In this document: positions 12,538-64,000 of the stretch, in pieces
How the letters are laid out: every line of letters starts with the position of its first letter
Numbering within the stretch: the first letter of the stretch is position 1
Assembly (NCBI GenBank): GCA_005408345.1
Contig: SEMN01000264.1
Coordinates: forward strand, 496,001 to 560,000
Direction: 5' to 3'
Length of the DNA: 64,000 nucleotides
DNA from: Macquaria australasica
Lineage: Eukaryota; Chordata; Actinopteri; Centrarchiformes; Percichthyidae
Notes under the pieces: model-generated
Told to the model about the DNA's origin: nothing
The model's input: the letters and a program-made list of their open reading frames with translations, nothing else
Databases searched by the model: none
Made by a program: the position numbers and the translations under genes

Positions 12538-14719
12538 TGCACACTGCCCACATGGCCTAAAGTAGGCATTAATATTAGTAGAGTCAATAACATGTAGATA
12601 TTTGACAGCCGAATAGCTCTGGATAAAGAAAATATATCCTGCATCATAGCTTTCCTTTATGGTTTTCCCATTATATTTTGTATATTGCCATGGAGGGAAG
12701 GAGCCTAAATGTAGCATTTAGGTGTGCTATACTTCCAAACTAAAGCTGAAAGAGGCAAAAAGACAATTATTTTTTACCCGAAGCAGCTGTGCTGACTCGG
12801 GCAGTCAGTGTGGGTATTATGCATTTCAATGGCTGGTTGGTATTAATTTGTTTGTCTGCAATCCTCTATGAGATAGGAGCACTATGGGATATTATTTTTC
12901 CTGCTGGCTTACTGGAGTGTAATGGGTTACAATAAACAAAGGATCAGGAATGGGTCTGGCTTTATAAATGTCATACCAATACACCAATCCAGTACAGTAG
13001 TCGTCTGAGTAGTTGTCGCTGTCCTCAGCACCGTCTCTGAAAAAAGTTCAAGTAAAAAACTCCGGTCTATTAGCCTGAAATATACTAAACCTTTTGTCAT
13101 GTACATACCCAGCAGAATCTGACCAGAGATCACTTTTCGGTGGTCAGCAGTGTGTGTGTGTGTGTGTGTGTTTGGTAAAAAAAAAGTTTTAAATAACAGA
13201 ACAGTTTGGTTTTATTAGACATTTGTGCAGCCAAAGGACTGCAAAGGAATTCGTGATACCCCATCTGGCTGGACATAGTGGGGTGTTACCTGACACTGTG
13301 TGTGTGTGTGTGTGTGTGTGTCTGTGTATGTGTGCATGTGTGGGTTTTTTAATCCCCCAGCTGTTCAACTGTATTACCACCTCCAACACGGAGCCCCAAA
13401 TTCTCACGGTCACCTCTTACCATACACACACTCACAAAACTGACTCCCTTGTCCCCATCAACTGGAGACTGGAGTGCAAGACACTCCACACAGACACACA
13501 GACACACAGACACACACACACACACACACACAGACAGATTCCAGTGATAGGCTTGTCTGATAAGGTTTTATATTGCGGCTTTAATGCTGTCGTGTCCCTG
13601 TGGAACAATGCACGGTTTGTTTAGCACTCAGAAACAGTATCCTCCATTTAATATGGAGCCTAATCTCATTAACTCATAACCTGTGCTGCGGGACTTCACT
13701 GTGAGGCTTCGTTCATTCAGCCGGACAGAGGAGACGAATGGAACATGTCTCCCATGCTGTCGCATTAGAAGCAGGGTACAAATGGACCATAAAGGGTCCC
13801 TAAATGCCTGGGTTCGTGCATATGTGGACAAATTTGTGATTTTAAAGCGGCACTAGGCAAATTTTCTATATATCATTATACATTATATATATATATTACT
13901 TATTGGATGAAAACAGAAAGAGAACTTCACTATTCTTATTCCTTATCCACAAAACAAAATCCATCTCCTTCACAGGTAATTAAATAGTTTGGATTTAATG
14001 AAATGGCTGATATTGTCCCAGCCATTATATTGACATTTAATTAGATGGGTAAATAATGGTGGTGTGCGCTGTCCTATCAACATTTAAGTTCAAATGTTCA
14101 CTATCCAGACAACAAGTTCTCTCTCTCTCTACTGTGTCTTTGTGTAGCCATCTTGTTAATGGTCCTGTGCATAGTTTCCAATATGGCATGCGGCAAATCA
14201 GACAGAGGCAGACTGGGTAAGATAAGGTGACAGAAACAGTGAGACAGTGAATGAGGGAAGTAGCGTACTAATTTAACCAGCTGACACTTAACACAGCTGA
14301 ATGCTATATAAGTTATAGTCTGGCCCCTGGAGGTATGTGCCTGTATGTGTGTGTGTAGATGAGTGTGTGTGTGTGTCAACAGGTGTCATGTTTTATGTGA
14401 CACGGATGTCAGTGATCAGTTATGGCAGTTGTCGTCTCATCCTTTCACTTGGCAAAAGATATTTAATAGTAGTAATTATTAGTAGGAATGCTACTCATTA
14501 TGTATTGACAGAGGGCTTCATTCATATACTGTTCGCTGTTGAGCTGCTCAAAGAGGAGGAAATACCATGTTGTCATGTTGTTACTATTCAGGAAAAAACT
14601 TGTATTTCCAAACAGTCAATTTCACAAACTTCAAAGGAGACTTAAGGTCAAAAATGTTCATATTGCCAAGGGTGGTTGAATTATGATATTTCAGTTTGGT
14701 TTTGGATGACCATGTCGGC

Positions 14720-15455
14720 TGGCCCGTCAGTCCACCATACTGGTCCAGACTGAAATATCTCAACAGCTATTGGATGGATTGCCAAGAAATTTTGTATGGA
14801 CATTCGTGGTCCCCAGAAAATGAATCGTAATGACTTTGGTGAACCCCTGACTTTTCCTCTACCATCATCATGAACTTGACATTGTAATTTTTTAGTGGAT
14901 GTCTCGAAAACTATTGGATGGATTGCCATGAAATTTGGTACAGATATCAATGGTCCCCAGAGGATGAATTCTAATAACTTTGGTGATCCACAGACTTTTC
15001 ATCTAGCGCCACCAGCAAGTCAAACTTTTCACTTATCCATTGAAATATCTCAACATGTACTCGATAGATTTGCGCAAAATTTGGCACAGACATTCATGTG
15101 CCCACACAATGTATTTTAATGACTCTGGTTTTCCTCTGACATTTCCACTAGCGCCAGTATCGTGGTGGCATTTTTAATTTAGCACCATCATTGGGTCAGA
15201 GTTTTTATTTGTTCACTACTTTCTTTTATGACCAAACACCTGCAAAACTGGTGACATTCCCATCATTCTCAGCTGGACGTTGTTGCCAATGCACTCTTAA
15301 GATGGCAAACATGGTAAACACACCTGCTAAACATCAGCATGTTAACATTCTGAGCATGTTAGCATGCTGATGTTAGCTTTTAGCTTAAAGCTGTGCCTAA
15401 GTATAGCCTCACAGAGCCGCTAGCATAGCTGTAGACTCTTGGTCTTGGTAGGACA
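14720..15455 (+). repeat. Fish interspersed repeat with three internal tandem units
   Basis: Three diverged units of about 125 bp, at 14750-14878, 14892-15018 and 15036-15155, share ATATCTCAACA-CTAT-GGATGGATTGCC, AAATTT-GTA-AGACATTCATGGTCCCCA and CTAATGACTTTGG. The 3' part carries a hairpin-rich CATGTTAGCATGCTGATGTTAGC module (15336-15378). It is a widespread teleost repeat; the class is not assigned. Confidence 0.65.
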
Positions 15456-16989
15456 CATTTATTGTTGATTTGGGTCTAGGACACTAGTCATCAAGGTGAG
15501 AACTGAATGGTGGGGTTTGTTGTATGAATGTTGTCACGCTTGGTCTTTTGTATCAAAATCAACTGCTTTGTAAGCCCGTTCATCCACTCCGACCTCCATT
15601 GCTACCTCTGTTGCTGCGCTATACAAATATTTTGCTAATCCATGCTTTGGTACTGAATCAGATGACAGCTAAAAAATGCTGTCATTTTTCTGGAGAACTC
15701 ACACAGCCACATTTATCAGCCTTCAAACTAAACCCTTCATACTGTAGATGGATAAATTCACAGAACCTTACAGATGCTTTCACTCTTGTGGGTTGAATAC
15801 ACAGGCTTTTTGTCCCCGGAGGAACACAGGGCTTCATTTAATAACAGTAATCACATCTGCTGTTAAAAATCGGTTTGTGTTGGTGTAAATGCAGCCGATG
15901 AACGATTCCCTCATCGCAGGGATTCGGGGCTAAATCAGCCCCAGGAGTCCTGTAATCCAACACGGTGCTTTTCATTAGTGTTCAGCTGGGACCAGCTCGC
16001 TTATCCCAACACTAACAACACAGAGCCGGCTTCAGCGAATGCTCCCTGCAGCGACTCCATCCCAAAAAGGTAAAGAAAACAAATTGTTTTAAAACTAGTC
16101 ACTATTAGACTACAGTTACAAGATTCAATATCAATGATCCAATACACACTCCAAGGTTCACAAACCGCAGTTGACCAGCTAGCTATATTTCTTTGCCCAT
16201 AAATCTATATTTGATTCAAAGCAACACATTCATGCCCCCTCTTTCTGGGTCGTTGGAAGGTGTTCTAGGAAATATAATAAATTGGTAACTGAAGAAGTGC
16301 AAAGGTCAAGGCCAAGTGGAGGCCAAAAAAGTAAATTTCAACACTTCATCACAGAATCACTCAGGAATGAACTGAAAGTGATGGATTGATGTAAGAGGAT
16401 CTGAGGGGACACACTAGCCTGTCTAGAGGGTGAGAGTAGATGGTTGCAATTTCATGACCCTTGCCTTTGTGATCCTTAAAATTTCAGTTGTAGTTGATGT
16501 GGTGACACCCGTGGTTAACATGATAGTAGTAAGTGGGGTTAAATACCACAGCAGACATTCCTTTAGCAGCTACTTTGTCAGAAATACAGTATAAGAACAA
16601 CTGGTGTATCTGTTTACAGCTCTTGCTCCTTCTTGCAATATTTAAAATTGATATGCTGTCAAATCAAATGCTGAAAATGAGTGACAACAACGCATTTTTG
16701 ATGAACGATCGCGGTGAGCGCCAACTTTGGTGACAAATACAGTGTTTTCTCTGACTGCTTCACAATACCGTTACCTGCCGCCGTGTGTTTCGCCAGTTGA
16801 ATGCTTTTAATGTGAACTATCAGCAGTAGGAAATGTTGGGTTTGAATTAGCACTAACTAATTACAGCTCTGACACGGCGTTAGGAGAGTGAACAGCAAAC
16901 AGTGTACCAGCGTGCATAATTTCCTGTTAATCCCTCGCGCAAGGGTAGGCAAGTTGAATCCAGGGTGGGAATGGTGAACTCCAAGCCTG

Positions 16990-17492
16990 GGAACCGGACG
17001 AATCAGCCAGCTCATGTTTTATTTGCTCTGGCAGATGTGTCTGGTTCTCCTCCCATTCGGACAGATTTCCAGCCGACCTGCCCGGGTCGGGCCAATCACA
17101 ACTGTTTATCTAATATAGTGTGGGTTTGATACGATGACTGTAGCCTACAGAAGAGCGCCATTGAGGCATTTTCGTAAACCACCAAGATGGCTGCCGCTGA
17201 TGTGGAACATTCTGAATCTGCTATCGGGTCAGTATTAAACGAACTGGACGATGTTATTTTCTCTAGACGAAGAACAAACAGCTGCATTTAAAGCTTTTGT
17301 TGAGAAGAAAGATGTGTTTGCCGTATTTCTGACAGGATTCACACTTTGCTCTGATTGGTCGTAGGTCTATCCAGTCGTGTCCAGAGGCATTTTGGTCTGT
17401 GTCCATTGATAATGCCCCTTGGAAATTAAAAATGAAATGAGAGGTTCCAGACTAATTCGCATTTGCAAATTTGGTCTGGCAATGCCAGGCTA
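16990..17492 (+). mobile_element. DNA-transposon remnant carrying a RecQ-helicase-like scrap
   Basis: Codons at 17254-17340 read LFSLDEEQTAAF, then KAFVEKKDVFAVFLTGF, resembling the Q-motif to Walker A stretch of RecQ/DEAD helicases (-EQ-AI--F---KDVFAVLPTGFGKS). The frame ends soon after. The segment ends in GGTCTGGCAATGCCAGGCTA, a terminus recurrent in fish repeats. Ends and class are uncertain. Confidence 0.45.
17254..17340 (+). pseudogene. RecQ-helicase-like fragment
   Basis: Twenty-nine codons match the pattern preceding and including the start of helicase motif I, with Leu-Thr-Gly where the P-loop has Pro-Thr-Gly. No GK-S/T follows, so it cannot bind ATP. Probably captured or inherited by a transposon. 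Confidence 0.45.
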
Positions 17493-20400
17493 TCAGACTC
17501 TGCAACTAACAATGAAGACTCCTATATATCTATAAATAGAGAGGTAATTACAGAACATATGTTACATTCCTAAATTGCTATAGTGTAAAAAGGGAGGATT
17601 TATGAATGAAAAGGAATGAGGAATGACTAAAGAAAATCTTAAGGATGATAACATGTTTTCTTCAAAAACCAAAAACTGGACAGATAGCTATTTACCTGAT
17701 TGAGATATCAGTTATTATAAATGTAAATAAAGGTTTTTTTTTTTTTTAAATGCTGCAGTCCATTTGGGAAAATAAAACAACATAACTTGAAGTAATTCCA
17801 TTACTTGAACTACCCACCTCATAATTTAATAAACATGGTTATAAGATCAGATCAAAAGTCTTTTGCCATGATAGGGATTTTAACACCCACCTGATTGATG
17901 AGTGAAAGCTGATGATGTTCGCTTCTGCACTGCCTCGACATGTTTTGGCCATATTACATGTATGTCTGTATGAGTGGTGCGCTTGTAGTAAATTATCCTC
18001 AGTGACTGACTCTTTAGTATGAGAGATGCTTGTAGTCAGAGTATCAGGTGTCTGGCTGACACGCATCCTCATTTGGCTTCATTATTCTGTCTCACACTGA
18101 CAGCCGTGGAGTCATACTCACTCGTGCCAAAACACAGGGCATAGTTCAGATAGGGCTGAAGCATCTTTTTGTTCCATATTTATAAGCCCTTGATTCAGGC
18201 ATTGAAGATAGGTGTATAAAATGTGCAGAGCATGTCTGTTGAACTTTCCTATATGAATAAAACACCATCCATAGAAATGGCTTGTTGCCACCACAGTCAC
18301 CTAAACCTTTAATGTCAGGGCTCTGAAGCCTCCTGGGAAATCCAATAAAGCAGATAAAGTGCAGATGGGTGGAATAATACAGTGATTCAGCTGCGAATCT
18401 TCATGCATGGCCAACCTGCAGCAATGACGTCCTATCACTGTCCGCTGAGCCCTTAAAGCTGAGCACCGGTGTCGCTTTGCTTCTGGCTCTTCACCTGTGC
18501 AGTACTGTCTCTTCACCTCATTCTTCCGCTGCCTCTAGTGACTGACAGCTACTGTATGTGTCTCTTTAGCTCTTACTTCTAGCCCACCACTGCTTTAGAG
18601 ATGTATGTCCCAAAATGTCCCTCAAAAACTGGCAGCTGCCATTTTATCTGGAAAACCATGTAACGCTGTTATCTTCATATGAACCACATGTTGCAGCATA
18701 AATGGTTAAAAAATGGCAGTAATTAACTTTTCACTTATTTAAAATTTGGGCAGGTTCCACTGACTGTAAATGATGGCACAACAATCTATCCAACTGATAT
18801 AATGTTGACTAAAAAAAAACATCTTTCGTTGAAAATGACTTGTAGCCTGTTGCTTTGTCACTGGCCATGGGGAGAACCCTGGCAGCTATACTTTTGATTC
18901 ATTTTTCCTCTGTTAAATAAAGTTCTTGCAGTTGTAAACGCCTTTGTGTCACTTCATTGACTGCTCAGACACAGTGGTTAGCTAAGAGGTGTAATCCATC
19001 ACTCTAGAATAATATTGACTTGTCCAGCTTGTTCCTGTGAGTGCAGCTTCACTTAGATGTTTCAAAGAAACTCTTGCTTAATAGTCACATCAGGATGCAT
19101 CAGATGACTGACCTGAATAAAGGGCGACTGATGTCAAAGTTGGTCCATCTGGTTTTGTGGCTTCACTTTTGTAAATCTGGACTGGGGCCAGACGCAGTTA
19201 GAAGACAAGGTAAATCAGCAACATGAGATGTGCAGCTGCTATGTTCAGGTCAAGTGTGGCCACAGTGGCCACATGGGGAGAAAATATCCACATTATGCAG
19301 TTCTCATGCATCAAAGTACATTTTAAATTCATTTTAATTGTACAGTTTCCCTATTTTAGGGCAAAGAAATATTCCAAATACATTGCCTTTTCAAATGGAA
19401 ATTCTGTTCTCGAATATGTTCTCAAAAATCATATTGAAACAGCAGGTGATCCTTGGGGTGTATGTTTGTGCATTTGTATGTGTGTGTGTTGCGGTGCTTT
19501 GCTAAGGGCAAATTACATTCAATTCCCTCACAGTGTGATGTTAACAAAGCCATTATTGACGCTACAGCCCCACAGTCGACTCCATTCTTCACTCTTCCCC
19601 CTTTTGCTTGCTTTCATTCATTTCTCTCATCAGTCTTTCCTCCTTTGTGCTAACATGAATGCAATCCTCAAATACACTGAATTTATAGATGGCAGTCTGA
19701 ATGACAGTGTGGACTCACACACATATCATGCTGGGAAACAAGGCTATAAATGAACTCCTAAATGTATTGGTGTTTTAATGGAAGTACTATCAATTTAAGT
19801 GACGTTTAGACATTTTCTTGAGATTCTTCCACTTACATTACACAGACATACAAGCGGATAGCAAGCTGCATGTGGTCAGGTCAGTCTGGTCAGGCCATAA
19901 TTATGATCACTTTATAATATATTGGTCTAGTATTTGTCATTCTTGTCAGTACAGTATGGCACAATATAGTCTCTGATCATGTGCCCTTGTATCATTTCCA
20001 TTACTTACACATTCCAGTTCATTTTATATTTCCAAAATGTAATTCCTTTTAAGGACTATTAACCTTAATATTCCCAAGGTCAAGAATGAACTTCATCTGT
20101 TGGTGAAAAAGCATCACGAAGAAAGCTGTTGTTACATGTCATTTTCATTTATTGCCTAAGAAATGAGTCACTGCTCAGACTTTTAAAGAGCTTTTTAATC
20201 CATAGGTAGTCTGTTTTTAGCTCTTCATGCAGCTAGTCAGCGGAGAGCTCCCTGTAGCCTCCAAAAGCAGAAAAGAAAGACAATATTATTTACTTTTAGC
20301 ATCAGTCTCTTTTGGGAAAAAAATGGGAAAGGAGCAAAAGTGAGTTAAACACCAGTGAAGTACAACATTAAATCCCCCTGTGGCTTCATCTGTATCAGGC

Positions 20401-21999
20401 TTTGTTGAATATTCATCGCTGCAGAAGATTTTACGGACGATACAGAAGGGTTTTGTTTTCAGAGTGGATGCATTGCATTGCTTGTCTTCACGAGTTCAAC
20501 AGCACACAGTTTGATAAAAGTATATGCTGTCACGCATGTGCAGTGATTTACCCGGTGCTTTTATCCGGCTGCTGTATACTGTAAACAATAGGATTATACT
20601 GTGTTCATCTGTGACAGACCTAATGCAGTGGATGTGGTGGTTGCTGTCCATGACCTAAATCTGACTCTATGCAGGGCTTTCATCTTCTTCCAGGAGAAGT
20701 TTTTGGTTTTTCTGTTTGCAGTGGATGATCAAATAAGAGAGCATATATTGTTTTATTCCCCTAACTTTTTATTTATTCATGTTGTCTGTGTGCCAGTCCC
20801 CTTTATGACGAGTTTTGGTATTGTAATCTGTATTAGCATGTGCCCCTGCTCCTTCCACCTCCTCTCTATTTAGAGGCTAGCCTTTCTGTACCAGTTCTGA
20901 CCCCACTAATCACATGAAATATGCATCTGGTTGTGTTTTAAGTGCTTTACAGTATCAGTTGTCAATTTAGTCAATTGTCAGTACCTCTGCATAGGCTACA
21001 TTTCTGGCTGCAAAAACTCTTCAAATGCGCTTATGTTGCATTCACATGGAATCGTGCAAATGGTAGACGGTAAACCAGTTATTTTAGTGGACGAGAGCAG
21101 GACGTTAAAATTAGTTGAGGCCTGCAGAGAATACTGGCAAAGTCGTCCAAAGTTAAAATATGTTAACTTTTTGCCGGATGTTACGTAGCTCCCTCACGCA
21201 AGGAGAAAACATTTCTTTTTCAGACAAACATGAACAAGGGATACACCAAGTGCAGTTCTGCTTTCACTATCCATGCTGGAAATGAATGAATGACCTCATG
21301 TTTTGGAGGGAATTTACGTTTTTGGAGGGAATTTAACATTCATTTTAAGTTTGCAATAAAATTAAGAGAAAGCTACATGCATTACCAGGATAATTACATA
21401 AGATAATAGACATGAAATAATTTTATTTCATATATTTTATTCCATGCTTTGTAAACATCACCAAAGCAGCATATCGTCATGTGTGTTTCGTTTTGCCGTC
21501 CTATGCATTAAGCATAGTTTTTATGTTTGAAACATGAAACATGTTTTTAGTATGTGTCACCTTCATGGGAATGAAATCTTGGCAGGGTTAGTGTGTTAAT
21601 GTTGGGATTTTTGGACATACAACTTGCTGATATCATCCACCTGACATGAGTTCACTACTCTGCTACAAATTGAATGATTAGAAAATATGCTGGTCAGCGC
21701 AGTGTTCATGCCAGATACATACATGGATTCTCTGTTATCAGTTCATTTATTGACCATCACAAAGAGCATTGACTCGTGCCTCTTAGCAGGGGGAGAAAGA
21801 GTAGAAGACAGAGAGGCATGAGGATAAAGAAAGTGAGAACAGAAAGAGAGACTTAAGTAGAAAAAGCATGAGGAAGAGAGATTTGTGAGTGTGTGTGTGT
21901 TATTTAAATGTTACCTTATATGTGCTGGAGCAAGAGAAGACGGCTAGAGAGGGACGCAAAGCTATTAGCGAATACAGATAGTACGAGAATCAGTTGAAC

Positions 22000-22003
<4 letters not shown>

Positions 22004-22060
<57 letters not shown>
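22004..22060. repeat. (CA)n microsatellite
   Basis: About 28 CA units; a TG tract follows at 22148-22169. Confidence 0.95.
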
Positions 22061-22065
<5 letters not shown>

Positions 22066-22824
22066 TGAATCCTCCAACTGTGACTTCATACATCATTGTA
22101 TCCTCTACTGTCCCTGAGTGAAAATTACTACCATGAAATGGATAGCTGTGTGTGTGTGTGTGTGTGTGTTGAGAAAATATGATGTTAATGGTGTTGCAGG
22201 TCCCTCCTGCCCCTTTTAAGTGGGCAGGAGGGATGTACTGTATGGTGATGACCAATGATGTCGGTATCCTGCGCCTCTGTGTCTATTAGCGAGACCAAAG
22301 GTTAGTGTTCTGCTTCTGCTACAACTCAGAAACGTGTGTGCGTGTGTGCGTGTGTGTATATGTGTGAAAAAATGGGAATTAAGTCACTATATGTGCAGCG
22401 GCAGCTGAAAGAATGGCCCAAAACCTGTCAAATCATACTGAAGATGGTAGTCGTCGCCATCTTTTGTCTGTTGTAAATATTGCTGTTGTTGCCCAGGCTA
22501 TCTCAAGATTGGCTGTTCATACACAGAAAACCCATCTCACTCCGCTCTGCTGGTATATGTACAACATAAAACATATGACATCACATATGACGGTGTTAGC
22601 GCGTTTGGCTTTTCCTCTCCGACTGAATAAAGTCGGTCTGTTTCCAGGCAGGCTAGGTCGTTATGAAATGTATCCCCTGAATGACGGGAGAAGCCTGTCA
22701 CTCATCACATGGAAATGTCACACAGCAGCTGGCCGCGGTTTCACCTGTCAGTCTGTGCATATGTGTGTGTTTGTGGAAACGCAAAATGACCCTAGTAACC
22801 TTTCTCTCATTCTCTCTACTGTAG

Positions 22825-61633
<38,809 letters not shown>

Positions 61634-61814
61634 ACACATGCACACACGCGCACACGCACACACACACACACACACACACCAGTGAGGTTCGGCCTGACAT
61701 GTGATGACAGGATGAACACCATCATTTCTGTGTCTGTGGTTCATAGCTGTGTCCACTGAGCATGCTCATGCCTTAATGTACAGTATGTTCAACAATCAGA
61801 GATCAGTATACAGA

Positions 61815-61820
61815 AATAAA
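61815..61820 (+). promoter_or_regulatory. ptprz1: Candidate polyadenylation signal of ptprz1
   Basis: The first canonical AATAAA after the stop codon, 182 nt downstream. Use is not proven. Confidence 0.4.
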
Positions 61821-62169
61821 ACTTAAAAATAATCCAGTATAATCCAGTAAAACTTTACGTAACCCAAATCAGTGTAGGTTTGTTCCCTTATAATCATCTC
61901 TTTTTATGATGAGTGAAGTCCATTACCAGGAGCTCCAGATACACCCGAATACACCCTTTTTGTCAAATTGTATGTGTGTTTCACGTGCCCACTAAACATG
62001 TCTGGCAGGTTGAGACAGGTCATTAAAAGGGCTAACCTTTTACATATACTGTGAGCGTTAGCATGCACAGCAGACTAAGCTACAGCATCAACCAGACACA
62101 GAACATTTTTCCTTTCTGATGTTAAGTGACCAACCAGCCATGATCTGATTCATCCTTTAAAAGAGAAAA

Positions 62170-62623
62170 GGTACCACTTTCTAACTCATGGCTTTATAAA
62201 TGGTTAATAAATCATTGACTAATGCTTAATTTAACTTGATGCAGTTATTCGTCTTTAAATAAACAATGTTTGCGTTGCCAGGTTGCCAAAACTCGCTATG
62301 ACTGGTCAGACAGTTATTTCTGGAAAAGAGCTGCAGATGATATGGACTAAAATCCATTTAGTAACCATAGTAACTTGCTGATTAAAACCCTTTATTAATG
62401 ACTTTCTAACATTTATAACCACAGACCTGATGGCTTATTAGAAAGTGAAAACCCCATGAGTATTTATTCATGAGCAGAAAGGATAAACACCAGCCAATGG
62501 GATTTTTGGCAGCCCAATAACTGATCTATAAAGCATTAGTACATTATTTATTAACCATTAATAAATAAATAAGTTACAATTCAGAAGTCTTTCATAACTG
62601 GTTCATTATTACAAAGTGGTACC
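62170..62623. mobile_element. MITE in the ptprz1 3' UTR or just downstream
   Basis: GGTACCACTTT (62170-62180) and AAAGTGGTACC (62613-62623) are perfect 11-bp inverted ends. The match continues inward as ATGGTTAATAAAT / ATTTATTAACCAT and ACTAATGCTT / AAGCATTAGT. It is 454 bp with no coding frame. Confidence 0.8.
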
Positions 62624-63934
62624 AAATAAGCTTCACTGCCTTTCCAACAAGAACCTACAAAAAGAATTTCTACCTAAAATTAATTTCTCAATATTTCATT
62701 GGAAAAGTTTCTTTCAAGATTTCTGAAAATACATATAAATACAAATGAAAGTAGAACAAGATGACTTCAATGTTAAAAAGGGGAAATGATGCAGGAAATG
62801 AGCTTCTCCTAAACCCTTGTTTTCTCCTCATAATATTTTATGCACTGCACATTAACCAGCAGATTTTGGGGCTCAAACTACCGTGTATCCTTATTTAGAG
62901 AATAACCAAAATCTCTAAAGGCCTCACTAGTGACAGTAAAAGGACTGCTGGTATTTACTGCTGTTGAATTTCTCTGTTCATGTCTTGTAGCCACTGGCTC
63001 CACGGTCTCTGGTACCTCGTGCCTTTTGTAACTCATGTTATTGTACTTTAAACCTGTTTTGATACAGCTGTGTGACTAATATGCCAAAATAATGATCTGT
63101 GATTTTTTTTTTTCTATTTTCTTAAAAGTCTTGTTGCATTCGTTACTTTGGTACGTAAAGATCCGAGAGGAGAGGGGGGAAAATGTCACCAGGCTCAATG
63201 TTTTGTAAAAGGTAAAAGATGCAATCTGGTGTTTGAAGTGATATTCCACACAAATACAACAGTCCCTGTATGCCTGGTGGCTGTAAAAAGTTTGTCACTT
63301 TACAATGGATTCCACTGATAATCCAGTGATTTTCATAATGGATGGAAAATATCAAAACCTCTCTAACCTCTCCTGCAACAGAATAATCAATCAATATAAT
63401 CAGCTATAAGAAAATCATGACATCATTCAGTTGAGACAGTTGTCATGTTGTTGCAGACAGTTAGCGTTTAGACAATGAGACAACTCAGTGGAAAGACCAA
63501 CAGCTGAACTTACTGATGAGATTTTTCATTCTGTTAAACCTCACCGCCACGGACTGGAAATGAAATTTCTTAAGCTGAGATCTGTGACTTTGCATCCCTG
63601 CGCCACTTGCTACGACTGTTTTCCTTTTGAGGGAGTCCAAATGTTGTTTCCAGACACGTTAAATCAACCTCTGAATCCCTTTGAAACAACGTTGCAGCTT
63701 CTATCTGTTCTCCCGTTTTGCGTCCTCCCTGTGCCATTTAGCTCATGTGGGGATGCAAAATGGCACAAATCATAGAGGCTACTAAACCAGACAGTGATTC
63801 AAACCAGATTTAACTGTAATATGTCTCTCTGTGTAAATATCCCTGAATACATCAAAAGGCCAAATTACTGTATGTTTATACTGTACCTCTATATATTTTC
63901 TATTTTACTATAAAAAGTGATTTTCTAGTCATTT

Positions 63935-63965
<31 letters not shown>

Positions 63966-64000
63966 ACTGTGTGGATTCTATTTGATAATTTTAGCCTGGA

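Larger units (their letters stand above)
1..22824. other. Upstream DNA or ptprz1 intron 1; no exon recognised
   Basis: I found no reading frame with homology, no flanked signal-peptide exon and no RNA gene. Longest open frames are short and mostly lie in repeats or CA tracts. Recognisable content is the transposon remnants listed separately (864-1518, 3862-4637, 4772-5434, 8589-8884, 12394-12537, 14720-15455, 16990-17492) and microsatellites at 5689-5709, 10563-10588, 11269-11300, 11405-11476, 13145-13172, 13298-13322 and 13511-13532. Because exon 2 needs an upstream exon ending in phase 1, this may be intron 1 in whole or part. Confidence 0.6.
61634..64000 (+). other. ptprz1: ptprz1 3' UTR and downstream DNA
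   Basis: A CA-rich tract follows the stop at 61634-61679. Candidate polyadenylation signals are AATAAA at 61815-61820 and 62258-62263; I cannot tell which is used. A MITE lies at 62170-62623. From 62624 to the end no gene is seen; a CA/TA run is at 63937-63965. Confidence 0.6.

Noticed and set aside
19223..19753. 176-codon + strand frame in upstream DNA
   Set aside because: No homology, no splice context and AT-rich composition; probably chance.

Overview
The window reads as nuclear DNA of a ray-finned (teleost, probably percomorph) fish. Genes are split by many introns, (CA)n/(TG)n microsatellites are very dense, and the interspersed repeats are of teleost type: L2-clade LINE, hAT-like and other MITEs, and a SINE/LINE tail ending in GATG repeats. 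I see no bacterial, CRISPR, rRNA or tRNA features.

One protein-coding gene can be supported. It lies on the + strand and is a receptor-type protein tyrosine phosphatase of the zeta class (ptprz1; the a or b teleost paralogue cannot be decided here). I placed 32 coding exons, numbered 2-33 on the assumption that one signal-peptide exon lies further 5'. They run from 22825 to the stop codon at 61631-61633. Every junction has AG/GT sites and compatible phase, and the sum (5,885 nt) gives about 1,960 residues plus the missing start. Domain order is: carbonic-anhydrase-like domain (exons 2-8), fibronectin type III domain (9-10), acidic/mucin-like spacer with SGSG chondroitin-sulphate-type sites (11-15), transmembrane helix (16), juxtamembrane region with a 21-nt microexon (17-19), active phosphatase domain D1 (20-26) and inactive phosphatase domain D2 (27-33).

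Layout: 1-22824 holds no recognised exon; it is upstream DNA or intron 1 and contains several transposon remnants: a 655-bp fold-back element, a TTAA-flanked element, hAT-type MITEs and a RecQ-helicase-like coding scrap. Exon 2 is at 22825-22893. Intron 2 (17.6 kb) holds a 5'-truncated L2 LINE with an open reverse-transcriptase frame on the minus strand, plus more MITEs. The remaining exons fill 40457-61633. 61634-64000 is 3' UTR and downstream DNA with another MITE.

I found no convincing new biological system. The best leads concern ptprz1 processing. (CA)n tracts lie just inside the 5' splice sites of eight introns, always CA on the sense strand. Two acceptors are built from TG repeats. Read-through of the exon 15 donor would add about 30 residues and meet a MITE-borne AATAAA, which could give a secreted phosphacan-like isoform.
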